A DNA stretch of 64,000 bases from the NCBI RefSeq assembly GCF_000219625.1, contig NC_018218.1:620001-684000 (forward strand), written 5' to 3'. This document shows, one piece after another, positions 32,415 to 43,730 of the stretch (position 1 is the first letter of the stretch; every line of letters begins with the position of its first letter). The notes below the pieces were generated by a model. The model was not told where the DNA came from. It worked only from the letters and a program-made list of their open reading frames with translations, and searched no databases. Position numbers and translations under genes: made by a program. Source of the DNA: Zymoseptoria tritici IPO323 (lineage: Eukaryota > Ascomycota > Dothideomycetes > Mycosphaerellales > Mycosphaerellaceae).

Positions 32415-32692
32415 TGTGCGTTCCGTTGATCTGTTGAGGTCAAAGTGCTTTTGTGATGTCCGTCCAGCTGCGATGAATATCTCTCGTTGAATCGCTGAAT
32501 GTCGTGACGATTGATTTCGATTGTTTGCAAATGGCAGATGCCAAAAATGTTCGCGTCGAGCTTCACAACGACGTCAGCACTTCGTCGACCCTTGAGCCAT
32601 CCTTCTCCACTACCCAAACCCTAACCCTACGGCATCCGCAAAACATCCCTCACATCTTCACAAACTGCACATGCTCTCAAGCGATCTTCAAG
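32415..32692. promoter_or_regulatory. Short divergent promoter with telobox-like motif
   Basis: CCCTAACCCTA at 32619-32629 equals nearly two units of the TTAGGG telomere repeat. Such teloboxes are bound by Tbf1/Teb1/Rap1-type factors in fungal promoters of housekeeping genes (general knowledge). It lies on the side away from NDUFAF3, close to the ATG at 32693. A single interstitial copy, not a telomere. Confidence 0.5.
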
Positions 32693-32953
32693 ATGCCGGA
32701 GGATGCTCGCAGAAGTAGCAACAAGATCACAATTCGAACCCCGAAGCCCAACCCTGCGGCGAAGTCTCACTCTATCAAGTCGCAAGCCGGAGACCTGACA
32801 TTGGCCACATCGAAGTCAAAGCAGAAGAAGGGTGACCGACAGATCACCCCGTTCGACTCATCCTATCTCCCATCGCTGTTTCTTGATCCTAAAGTCATGG
32901 AGCGAAGCATTGCAACGGAGACTCGGAATCAACGAGAACGGGATATGCCTTGA
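32693..32953 (+). CDS. Possible small basic protein (hypothetical)
   Basis: ATG frame of 86 aa: Lys/Ser/Thr-rich, with KITIRTPKPNPAAKSHSIKS and a hydrophobic patch (SSYLPSLFLDP). The frame stays open to an earlier ATG at 32504, but the intervening text covers the telobox and looks like leader. No family recognised. Another coding-like frame (32950-33192) follows immediately and could be a second exon or chance. Promoter context argues for a real transcript; the sequence itself is weak evidence. Confidence 0.3.
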   Translation: MPEDARRSSNKITIRTPKPNPAAKSHSIKSQAGDLTLATSKSKQKKGDRQITPFDSSYLPSLFLDPKVMERSIATETRNQRERDMP

Positions 32954-33918
32954 AGATGCATCCGTATCCAGGGCACTATTCCTGGAACATGGCACGACTG
33001 CTGGAGCGATCGAAACGAAAAGCCTACGAGGTGGCCGGGATTTATCTGCATTCAGCAACATGGCACTCGGCGATACAGAACGAGCGAAGTCGCAGAAGCC
33101 ATGAACAGACGCTCCCGGCCGCATTCACAGTGGCCGAGCGATCCGTCAGCGGGACGCCAACAACTGAAGTTTCCGGTCCATATGGACCATAGCCTGTACG
33201 GACGAGGACCTATGGAGTCGGAGTGGTACCGGTCAACCATGGGAAAACTGGCTACGAGACGTGATTGCCACCACATGCAATTCACCAAAATGTCGCTGGG
33301 CCACGAATGTCGAAAGCACAGCACGAAGGCAGGACGAGTGTGCGGGGACAGCGAGTACTACTACACTATTAGCATGTGCAGCTATGTTACCTGTCCGACT
33401 ATCGAACATGTCTCGCTAATGTACCTGCACGACTACTGAGCCACTCCTGCTAGCTGAAGAAGTGTATGTCTACCTCTACGCCGACATGTGCACGTACTTT
33501 TACGCCTACTTGCACGCCTATTTGGCCGTCTTTGTAGATTACCTGCACGCTTAAATACACGACCACTGGCCTGTCCTGCTAGCTTATCTGCACGGCCACT
33601 TGTACCATTCCTGCTATCGTACCTGGCCGCCTATTTAGCATGTCCTCCCACCTTACCTGCACGACTACTGTGCATGTCTCGTGAACATTGCTACCTTGTT
33701 CACCACGCCATTTCATCTCCGACAAGAAGTTTGTGCGGAGTGGTAATGTGTACATCATGCAAAACTACAATACAACTACCATAACACGACGCATACTCCA
33801 ACACCTTACACCACCGTTCCGGTTTTGTTGTCCATTTCATCGCGAAACCCTTCCGTAGACGCCAATCGCTGATGCATCATTGAACCATCCGCCGTCATCA
33901 AATCCCAATCCTCCTCGC
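32954..33918. other. Intergenic with degenerate minisatellite
   Basis: Downstream of the small frame and 3' of PRP8. Contains the degenerate 34-bp repeats at 33422-33690 (listed). No credible gene; frames in the repeat read as Leu/Pro/Ala-rich nonsense. Confidence 0.45.
33422..33690. repeat. Degenerate ~34-bp minisatellite (TACCTGCACG type)
   Basis: At least five diverged copies of a unit starting TACCTGCACG, followed by an ACTACTG-like block and TCCTGCTAGCT. Copies are recognisable at 33422 and later positions up to about 33690, with irregular spacing. A related degenerate block lies at about 42640-42920. Confidence 0.55.
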
Positions 33919-36900
33919 TCAAGCAAGATTGTCACTCCGATCAACCCACACATCCTCCAACTCCGCAAAGTTCTGAAAGTGAATAGGCCGATGCACATCG
34001 TCATAGAACCTCCTCGGCACACCAACTTGCACCCACACGCGACCCTTCTCACGCTCTCCGAAGCCACTGCCCATGAAGCTCCAGTTCCATCTCTCGTCTT
34101 CTGGTACAAGGAAGTAACCACGAATCTTGTCAGACAACAGCAGCTGACACTTCTCGCCGAAGCCGTTCTGCGGAGAGAAGCCGGCGGGTTGGTCGGAGCC
34201 GAGATCCTTGTTCTCTGCGCCCCATTGGTAGCCTTGAGGTGTAAGAGACCATGCGCTGAGCGAGACGGATCCGGGCGTGAAGTTGACAGTCATGGTCACG
34301 GTCTTGCGGTCCCAGGTCGGGTGTGCTGCCATGAGCTTCGCGTGCTGGGTGACGTCTTGAGCGGTCATGTACGTCGTCTCGTTGCCGGCGCTGGTGTGGA
34401 GGATACCAAGAGGCTCGAGACCGTTCAGCATCTCATTCTCCGGCAGACTGCGTGGCAGCTGAATGTCGCGAGTGCTGCCGACTTGAGGCACCATGACGAT
34501 ACACTTGATCTCCTTGACTTGCTTGTTGTCTGGAGGAGAAGACCCGTATAGGTATCCTGCAACCTGCACACGAAGATCGGCCACGGCGATGAATCGCTTG
34601 AGGATGTTCTTCGGCATGACGTATGTGAAGTGGTGCTCATCGTCGCGGATGTCCTCGGAAGAGATGTATATGTTGTTGGCGCGGGTGCGCAAATTGCTGG
34701 TCGCAATGGCACGGGTACGCCACTCGGTCTTGGATGCGAATGTGGCCTGCTCATAGGCCGTCGTGGTGGTCACGATCATGTCCTCGCCTTGAGCATTGAC
34801 CGTCTTGGTCGTGACGGCAGTCAATTGCTGTTGATCCTGCTGTTGCTTCTCGATCTCGGCGGCCTGTTGACGCTGCATGCTTGGTGCACTGATCTCCATT
34901 CCCAGGATGATGTCTCTGATCTCGGAGTTGGTGAGGGACGACGTGTTGACATTGTTCTTCTTTCCGTAGTCGTTCAAGATGAGATCACGCAACTGCACTT
35001 CGACCTTGACCCAGTCCTCATCTGAGAGAGTTGGCCAGATGTGGTGCTCCTGAGTGATGACGGTCTTGTCTGGTCGCAAGAGCAACTTGGTCTTGTCCTG
35101 GTTGACATGGAGTGCACGAAGGATCAAGATCAGACGAGAGAAGGCCGTGTAGGAGGAGATACTCTTCAACCACTCGTCGTAGAGGTTGAAGAGCACCATC
35201 TGAGGCTCAGTCGCACGCAGAATCATGTCTCCGAGTTTCTCGACCTTCATCGCAGCCTGGAATGGCAGCTGAAGTTCAGATGCGCGAATGCTGATGTTGG
35301 GGAAATCAAGCAAGTGCACCTCGAGCGGATCAAGAAGACCCTTTCGTGTGACGATCAACTGCTTCGGCTGCTCTTCAACGGGCAGCGATCGAATGAGCGC
35401 CGCCACTTCTTCAGCAGTCTTCCACTTCGCCAGTTGGCCGAGACGCTTCTGACCGGCCCAGACGCTCGTGTGAATGATCTTGAGGAAGAGTTGACCTGTG
35501 CGAGGATTGAAGATAAAGATGGCGCCGTTGATAGGCTTGGTCGTCAAATTGCCCTCGAACGTCTTGTGGATCGTCACTCGATAGACGTTGGTGTCGTCGA
35601 TGAAGAGTTGGATCTGGTTGCTGAACAGCTCGGAGTAGTTTTGGGAGTTGAGGAACTCTTGGTTGCTCTCCGAAGCGTACAGCTGAAGACCCTTGCGAAT
35701 ACGCTCACGCAGGACGTACAACGCGGGGTTGGCCTTCATGACCTTGGCCATGGCTTGCTGCACGAGCTGCTTGAGACCTGGGAAGTACTGTCCGTACGCA
35801 GAGTACAAGTTGTAGGCAAGATCGACACCAATCATGAGACCAGTGGCCGATGGGTAGATGGACATGCTGTCGGTTGTGTAGTCCAGGTACTTGGCACGCA
35901 CATATCGCTCGATGTCGTGCGAGTCGTAATCTCCGTATCTGAGCTGCACATCGACCCAGAACTTGTTGGTCGAGGTCAGGCCCATGTTGTCCTTCGTATC
36001 GTAGAGCAAGCTGGGATTGCTGACACTCCACTTGTGCGAGGCGAAGAGGAGGATATCGGCGCAAGAAGAATTCATCTTGTACGACTTTCTGGGATGGATC
36101 GTCTCCTTCTGCACAGTCTCGATGCCAAGCGCTTCGAGTTCCTGGTCAAACACCTGGCACAGATCCATCACGACGGACTCGTGGATCTTCTGCCACAGAT
36201 GGGCACGGAAGATTTGGATGAGAGAGATCTTCAATGTCGGAATCTTGCCGTGGAGGAAGATGCCAGTCAGATCAAGCTGGACCTGGAAACCAACGTAGAC
36301 ATTGGCACGGTTGATGGTCGGACTCCACCAGAGCGTGAAGCGACGGTTGGGAATCTGGTTGAGACCCGAGCGTTGGGCGTTCGTGAGCTAAACAGAAGGG
36401 CAGAAGGGTTAGCGATAGTTCGGACAGGGTATAAGGACAGACCGAGACCTGCTGGCATAGCCCGAGAGATAATCTCGGACAGCTTGCAGGCGTTCACCCC
36501 TTCAATTTTGACTTGCCTTCTTGAACTTCATGCTCTCTTCAAAGCCAGATGCTTTCTCCCCTATAGATTGGTCAGTATTGGCACAGTCATGGTTCGAAAA
36601 AGCGAGTCACTTACAGAAGAGGCCCTCCCAGCTCGGAAAAGCAGTCGCTTTGAACACTATGAATTGGTCAGTATTGGCACAGTCATGGTTCGAAAAAGCG
36701 AGTCACTTACAGGTATGCTCTAGAATGGTCTCCACACCGCCGAGGGCTTGAATCACATCCGTACGGTAAGCCTACAGAAAGGTTAGTACGATGGTAACAC
36801 AGCAAGCGTGGCAAGAACTTTGCTTACATTGAGTTGCCAGAGTTTTCCGTCATGTCGCTGTGAAGTCCACCAAAAGGGATTGCTCTTCATGTGCTGGTAA

Positions 36901-39900
36901 AGCTTGAACTCGGTCCGGGCTCGGAAACCCTTGTCGAACGACAACGTGGAGCGATCCTTTTGGAACAAGGTGTTGATACGCGGCAGACCACGATCCCAAG
37001 AGTCCTCGAGATCTTCCAGCGTAAGCCGTCGGTTCTGCTGATTAGCTTCAAGGCGCTTCTGGGAATATTCCGTCCACACACGCTGGGAGTCGATGAACTC
37101 GGCCTCCCACGGAATGATATATCGGAAGATGTTGGGGATGAGAGTCTCTTCGTCATGGCTCATACCAGCGCGGAAATGGGAAACACCGCTGTCGGTCTGC
37201 TTGCTCCATCGCTTGTCGGAAGCTGGGATGAGAATGTGGGATCCGGAAATCATGCCGAGACCACCCAATTCTTTGGGCGTATAGAACACGGCAGGAGGGA
37301 AACGGGAAGGCATCTTGGAGTTCAGACCGATCTTGACACGAGTCTGGATCTTGGTCTCGCACTTGACGATCGTGTCCAACAGGTTGACGGTGCTGACGGC
37401 GGCTTCACGATAGTAGGTGAAGAGAGCGATCAGGGTCGTATTCCACTTGTTCGCGATCTTGGTGAAGGTCGTGCTGCCAGAGCTCATCAGGATCTGACGA
37501 ATGCGGTTGTTGAACTTGGCGATGTCATCTTCGGTGACTTGGAGGAAAGCGTGTGCTGTCCGCTCCTTGGTCTGGTTGTCCACAAGCGCCCAGACGGAGT
37601 CCTTGGTGGGGAATTCGTCGTTCAGGTTCCTGGACTTTGGTAGAATGCGAACCTCGAAACCGTTCATAGCGAAAAGCAAGTTCGGGTTGTCACGACTGTA
37701 GACACTTGCGAAGGTATCATCCCACTCGACCGTGGTGATGCTGCGCGGCAAGCGGTTCTTCATATCCCAGAAGACGGCCCGTCCGAGGTTGACATCGTGC
37801 CTCATGAGCCTCATGCGCGAGTCGCGAGGCCAACACTTCTTGTTCTTGTAGCCGATGACATTTTCGAAGTTGGGATCAGGCTGCTCAGTGAGGAAGCGCT
37901 GGATGAGATCTCTTGACTCGTCCGCGCTGAAGCGGAAGAAGACCCAGATCTTGTCGATGTAACGAGTGTACAGTCTGATTGGGTGGCGAGTCTCTGTCGC
38001 TCGATCGCGGAATTGCAAGAAGTCGTTGGGAGCATTGGGCGGACCGGCCATGTCTGAGGCACGTTGTAGACCAAGCAACAGCAGATCAATAATCAAACCG
38101 TAGTATTGGAATACGAAGGCGCTGAACTGCAGACCACGGATCATACCATATGCGTTGGTGTGGTTCATGTCCTTGTAGTTGAGCTGCACATTGTTCTTGC
38201 TGGAGATGTAATCTGCCAAGTTGTGGTCCATGATCAGACGGAGCAGTCTGTTGAGCAGAGTGATGTCCATCTTCTCGTAGACCTTGTCGAGTCTGGTCTC
38301 GATCATGACGTTGCATTCTCCCTCATCAATACCCCACACGTTCGAGAGGTTGTTGATTCCCTGAGCCCACTTGTAGGTGAGAAGTGGTGGCACCTCAGAA
38401 TCGGAGGGCTTGATCCATGCTGGGAAAAGCTTGCGCTGATCGGCTTGGTACCACAGATACTGGTCGAGGTATGCGTCCGTAATCTTCTCAATTGGCTCAA
38501 TGTCGTAGACTGGGTTGATGGTGCTGTAATTGTCGTTCATATCGATTCCGACCTCCTTGAAGGAGCGCTGCGTGAGTAGGAAACGCTTAATGCGGGCGAG
38601 CGTTGTGCCAGGGCTGTCGTATGCCTGCTCAATGAGCGCGAGCTCTTCACGCTGGCTCTGGTTGAGACGTCCCTTCACAGAATAGGCCTCCCGAAGTCTC
38701 TCAAGTGCCAAGATGAGAATCTTGGTATCGTGCTTGTAGCTGACAGATGGAAAGGGAATCGGCTGGAACTTGCGGCTCTCAAGCCAGTGCACCGCCGTGG
38801 TGAAGATCGCGACACCTTCTTCGGTGCTGACGTACGGACCGTCCTTGAGGTAGTTGTGTTGACGCTCCTGCTCAGCCTTCAACCACAGTCGAGTCAGACG
38901 TCCGAGGTTCTTCTTCGCCACAGTCTTGTCGACTGTAGCGCCTCTCCTGATGCGCTCCCGGTTGTAGTGTGCAACAGACACCCACCAGTCGGCCTTGGAC
39001 TTCACATATCGGAGGATAATATCCTCGATAGGCTTAGGTAGACCTGGCACCTTCCATGGGATGTTCGACTTCCAGCATCGCCATGCCTCGGACAGATGCT
39101 GCAACACGGTGTTGACCTTGCTCTGCTTGATACCTTCGGGCATCATGTCCATGAGATCCGCCATGACGGAGGCACGGAGTTCAAGATCGAAGTGAGACTC
39201 GACACGCTGCTTGGTAACAGTCTTGGCTACACCCTTTGAGTGACGACCCTCGAACTGTCTGCTGAGCAAGTTGCCCAGCCAGCGCTCCAGAAGTGGGATG
39301 ATTCCGCGGAGGAAGAAGAGCCACACTCGCCATGCAGGCGCCCAGAAACCACAGCCTGGTCCCTTGCCGACTGGCCCGGAGTTGAAGCGGTAGTAAATCA
39401 AATGCTTCAAATCCTTGCAGGATCGAATCTGATGCATCAACTTGTATTTGTAGCGGTACATACCGGTCAGTTGACCGACGTGGTTGAAGGCGTAGAGAAT
39501 GCCGTCTGCGAGCTGGAAGGCATCGATATTGCCCAGGCGATATTGAACTTGAGCATCCACGATGAGCTTCGTCAGGCGAAGAATCTCACGCATAAGATGG
39601 AAGGCGTTTCCGAATCTGCTCTTCTTCCGCTCCTTGGTCGTCAACGTCTTGATGGGCTTCAAGTTGAAGTTGTAATCGAGATGGAGGTAGGTGAGATTCT
39701 TCCTGTGGATCAACAGGTTCAACATGTTGAAACCTTGACGACACACTTGAAGACCAGCCTCGACCCAGTCGATGGTGGTCTGCTGGAAGAACTTGGTGCT
39801 CTTGAGACTTCTGCACAAGTTCTGTTTGTTTTGCGCCTTTGGAGGCTTCTTGTGCAGCTCATTCAAGACGTACGTCTTCAGGAGTTTTTGGTAAGACACC

Positions 39901-41312
39901 CGCACCTTCACAGGCTGGCCTTGAGGAACGTGCTCGAGGTACCACTGCTTGACAAGCGGCACATCTTGCGCTCGCACCATCTTTCCAGATCTCCGGTCGA
40001 ATGGGTATGGCGCCCACCACAAAGCAATGGCAGAAGCTGTGTCGTCGTTGTAGAGTTCTTCGTCCTCCAAGAAAGGCTCGACTTCTTTGGGCAGACTGAA
40101 ACCACCTTCCTCCTCATCCGCCTCCTCATTGTTCCCGGCGCCAAAGATCTCATCCTCGAGACTGACCGACAAGTTCTTGGGGGCAACAGATCTTGAAGAG
40201 ATTGGGTTGATGACGGGGTCGAAGTAGAATGGTGGAAGGTTGGGGTCCTCGGTCTTGACATAGACCGTCTGTGGGGAGCTGTACTTGCCGAGCTTTACGC
40301 TGCGAGGCAAGCTGTTGTACAAGAATGGGAATGCGACGCGGTACTCAGTCCGGATCGGAGCACGGAAGATGATGCGGTCGATGGCATTGAATTCACCAAA
40401 GTCCTCATCGTTCGGATCGATGTCTTTGTACAAAGGCTCAAAGCGAGGGCCACCGGGAATGGCGACGTTGAGCGCTTTTGCTGTGGCGAAGGCGGGCATC
40501 TCGAATAGGTGAAAGTAGTTCTGATCGGTGATGTCTGACAAGAGGGGATTGCTGAGACGGTGCAGGGTGGCCATCTGCTGAATCGTCATGTTCCACTCCT
40601 TGTAGCTTGGTCCATTGACGTGGCTGGTATCCGCCAAAGGTCTCGGCTCGTAGAACCACTCGAAAACTGGTCCGTCTTCATCCTCGTCCAGCTCCATCTG
40701 AATCGGCTCAAGCGGCTCCACATCCTCAATGTTTTCACTCCATGAGAGTGGCGGCTCCTCATCGTCAAAGGGCGGGAATCGCATTCGCTTGAAATGTCTC
40801 CGATCGCTCTTCTCTCGCCTCATCACCACCCACATGGTCGCCCATTGCGCGTGGAACACCGGCTCGATGACTCGTGGAATCTCGTTGACCAGTGTCAGGC
40901 AGCCATTGACGTGGTACAGGACTTTCACTTCTCGAGCACTCTCCCACGGCATAGGCATGTTCTCCAATAGCTTCAGAACGGCATGCGGCATGAACTTCAA
41001 TGCACCGAGATAGCTTCTCTTGTCGGCACTGAACTTCTTCTGAGAAACATCTCCAATATCCTTGACGATTTTCCGCAGATGCTCAGGCGGCATGTCTGCC
41101 TTCTGCGTCTCCACAAAACCACCCTTGCGCTTCTCCCCAAAGCGCTGCTTCTGCTGTCGTATCCATTTCCGCTTCTTGTCTTGCAGCTTCGCCGCTTGAG
41201 GATCTGCAGACGGATTGTATCCAGGTGGTGGAGGCGGTGCGGATAATCCTGGCGGCGCACCTGGGGGAGGTGGTGGTGCCCAACCAGGCGGTGGAGGTGG
41301 TCGTCCCGCCAT
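33919..41312 (-). CDS. PRP8: Pre-mRNA-processing-splicing factor 8 (Prp8), 5 exons
   Basis: Core U5 snRNP protein that holds the spliceosome's catalytic RNA. Exons: 41312-36828, 36771-36711, 36656-36615, 36560-36517 and 36387-33919; they give 2366 aa, normal for the family. The start [11 protein letters not shown] and Pro-rich leader are typical. Seen in order: N-terminal Prp8 domain, PROCN and RRM-like segments, U5/U6-contact regions, RNase H-like domain ([36 protein letters not shown]) and C-terminal Jab1/MPN domain ([25 protein letters not shown]). Three tiny exons of 61, 42 and 44 nt are clustered after KLWQLN. Their introns are 56 nt, 54 nt, 54 nt and 129 nt. The two 54-nt introns are near-identical, and the 129-nt one uses a GC donor. 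No intein is inserted. Divergent from RPL34. Confidence 0.97.
36388..36516 (-). other. PRP8 intron 4, non-canonical GC-AG
   Basis: 129-nt intron between MKFKK and [11 protein letters not shown]. The donor is AAG|GCAAGT and the acceptor CTGTTTAG|CTC. No GT donor near this point keeps the conserved protein frame; reading on from the exon gives ASQN and a stop. GC-AG introns make up about 1% in fungi and usually have an otherwise perfect donor, as here. Confidence 0.85.
36561..36614 (-). repeat. Introner-like intron copy B (PRP8 intron 3)
   Basis: 54-nt phase 1 intron, donor T|GTAAGTGACTCGC, branch region ATACTGACC, acceptor ATCTATAG|GG. It differs from copy A at two positions near the acceptor only. 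It splits the Trp codon of [15 protein letters not shown]. The exons on either side are unrelated to those of copy A, so similarity stops at the splice sites. Confidence 0.9.
36657..36710 (-). repeat. Introner-like intron copy A (PRP8 intron 2)
   Basis: 54-nt phase 1 intron, donor T|GTAAGTGACTCGC, branch region ATACTGACC, acceptor ATTCATAG|TG. 52 of 54 bases match copy B, which lies 42 nt downstream in the gene. It splits the Leu codon of [16 protein letters not shown]. Near-identical multicopy introns of this size are known as introner-like elements in Dothideomycetes. Confidence 0.9.
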
Positions 41313-41693
41313 GATCAGTACTGTGATGCTTTGCTCAGATTTGACTCGGAGGTCTCGCTGCGGCTCTCGGCGCCGAGCTCGCCGTTATTCGCTCGTGTTC
41401 GGTCGTCCTGATCACACAGAGCGCAATCAGATATCCAGTGAGGAGATCGAGATGGCTCGGGAGTTGCGCTGTGGCCTGCGCGGTCGTTGTGATGGATGAA
41501 GTCCTCTCTGGTGTGGCGGCTCTCAGTCGCGACTCCCATAGAAAAGTCCACTAGCGTGGCTGCCGGCGGGATTACCCGTTGCATTTCCGCCAAGCACACA
41601 CTCACTTCGAGAATTTGACCGGAACTTTGATCACGACAACGTCGACGACGAACCAGCCAAACATCCACCGGACACCCATACAATACCGCCAAA
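41313..41693. promoter_or_regulatory. Divergent promoter PRP8 / RPL34
   Basis: 381 bp separate the two start codons, so both housekeeping genes must share it. I see CGxCG-rich blocks but no definite TATA box or telobox. Confidence 0.5.
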
Positions 41694-42263
41694 ATGGTTT
41701 CCGACGCCCGCCTCACCTACGTACGTTCGAATGCGACACCGAAACGATGCTCCCAATGGATGCAGCAACCTTCTGGAGGACATTGACTAACAGCTATGAT
41801 ATAGCGCCGCCGCATGCCCTACAACACCAAGAGCAACAAGGTCCGCGTTGTCAAGACTCCAGGTGGCGAGCTCAGATACCTTCACTTGAAGAAGCGAGGA
41901 ACTGCACCAAAGTGCGGTGACTGTGGCTCCAAATTGGCTGGTGTACGTTGAACCATCCCACCATCCCCGAGATCGAGAACAGTGCGATTGGACATGGATT
42001 TGGAGGCGTGAATGACATGGACATGTGCGAGAATTGAAGGAGAGGAAATTGTCCGCTGACACGAATGCGAAATACAGATCCCAGCCCTCCGCCCTCGCGA
42101 ATACGCTACCATCTCCCGACCCAAGAAGACCGTCCAGCGCGCATACGGCGGCTCGCGCTGCGCCAACTGCGTCCGGGACCGTGTTGTTCGTGCTTTCCTG
42201 ATCGAGGAGCAGAAGATCGTCAAGAAGGTCATGAAGGAGGCCGAGAAGAAGCAAAAGCGATAG
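41694..42263 (+). CDS. RPL34: 60S ribosomal protein eL34, 3 exons
   Basis: Exons 41694-41720, 41805-41942 and 42078-42263 encode 116 aa. Introns are 84 nt (GTACGT...GATATAG) and 135 nt (GTACGT...ATACAG). The protein begins MVSDARLTY and continues [20 protein letters not shown]. It then has CGDCG, and [20 protein letters not shown] leads to the family signature [12 protein letters not shown] and the C-terminal helix [12 protein letters not shown]. Four cysteines form the expected zinc site. Start after a 5-residue N-terminus, as in fungi. An early first intron right after the N-terminal codons is typical of ribosomal protein genes. Cytosolic large subunit; no anomalies. Confidence 0.97.
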
Positions 42264-43730
42264 ATGTTTCGATGCAGGAATGAGCGAGCATGGACGGTGC
42301 GATGGGAAGATTCGGAATCTCGGCGCAACATGGCAGGCAGGTTTGATTCATCTTGATCGACGAGATGCCGTTGTGTAGTTTTCTGCTGTCTATACTGCAC
42401 TGGGCGCAAGATCTGCTCCCAGCTGCGATGGCAAGAGCCGCTGAATGAATTCAACGTCGACTGACACGATCAATACCCGTGTCTGTGCCTCAAGCATGCG
42501 CAGTTTCAACGAGTGGAGGACCTGCGGTCAGCCCCACAGTGTACCTGTACAAAAGCTGCTTGGTCAAGGTCCGTCTTGCATGGCAGTGGTTCTTCTAGCC
42601 AGCCACGATAACATCGAGACAGCGAGGATCACCGGCATGCACAATCAGCAGGTGGTACTTGTTGATCTGCACGACGACCCTGCACATTGGAACCATCTGG
42701 CCGTCTTGCTTACTCAAAAGCACTTTCTGCCAACTTCCCTGTGCGACGACCAGTACGACTGCCAGTTGCCAGTACCCTCTACGATGTTCTGCTAACTTAG
42801 TGGTATCTGCCTCGCTAACTGTTTTACACGAATATGAGCATGCCCTGCTATTTTCAATCCCACTTCGTGCCTATCTGACATGTCTGCTGACTTGCCCGTC
42901 CGCCTAGTACCTCTACTTCTATTCGGCGGGGACAAACAAGGCGAGACAACGAGCCTCGTTCCAAGCTGCACTTTGGCCTAACCATTCCGCGTGGAATATA
43001 TAACATGGACTGTATACCATGGACTTTCTGCCAACAACAATGCTTCTTTATTTAAGGCTTCAGCCGAGCTTGGATACATACAGGCATACCTTTTTGTCTG
43101 AAGTCCGTCGATGTGGTCCAGTCGCATTCAGCCGATTTGGGTCATGTAGAACTGCGTGGGCTGATGTGGGCCAACATCGGACACAATTTCTTATCAACGT
43201 GCAGCCAAGAGATCATTGCACCTGAGATCCATTGACCAGGTCGTCGGAAACGCACCGCGGGCCTGCCTGCGAACTCGGCTCTACCTCAATTTAGACAGAT
43301 CCTTCCTCACTGTGTCACTCGAATGTCGGCTTTCTCCCAACGTCAGGCTGTGCTTTCATCGTGTTCGTGATCACTCTCCTCATGCCCACGAACTTCTCCA
43401 GCTCGCAAATGCCAGGATTGTACCAATTGAGCGATTGCACATTGACCCCAACACATTGATTGCAACACGATAGTATCGTTGTCCTCCAATGCATTCGGAA
43501 GATGCCGCGGTATGGTGTTGTGTGCAAAGACACGGCACGAGAGGAAAGAGTGAGACCAAACCAGTAAAGTCTGTTCATTGGCCAGTCAAACTCGCCTTGT
43601 GGCTGTGGGAAGCTTTCATGGTCAACCGCAGCGTACCACACTCTTGTTCTCGCAGATTCTCCACCATCAACTCCACCTCTCTCATTCTCGCCTCCGACAA
43701 ACCCACCATGATCTTAAGGGAAACGTCTAC
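42264..43730. other. Intergenic: RPL34 3' flank and upstream region of the chimeric zinc-finger gene
   Basis: Contains a degenerate repeat zone (42640-42920) related in wording to that at 33.4 kb. The 43600-43730 part is C/T-rich leader. A TTG-initiated open frame from 43578 is in frame with the regulator, but the first ATG is 43731. No other gene seen. Confidence 0.4.
42640..42920. repeat. Degenerate minisatellite-like zone
   Basis: Irregular repeats of CTGCACGAC-, GCCTATCTGAC- and TCTGCTAACTT-like words resembling the 33.4-kb repeat, more decayed. Listed with caution. Confidence 0.35.

Noticed and set aside
32612..32632. Possible telomere end
   Set aside because: Fewer than two repeat units, internal to the sequence with genes on both sides.
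35041..36723. 560-codon open frame on the plus strand opposite PRP8
   Set aside because: It is antisense to the conserved Prp8 exons; its Val/Leu/Asp/Arg-rich text is a mirror of Prp8 codon bias, and it shows no domain.
39240..40196. 318-codon plus-strand frame opposite the first PRP8 exon
   Set aside because: Same reason: shadow of a strongly conserved coding exon.
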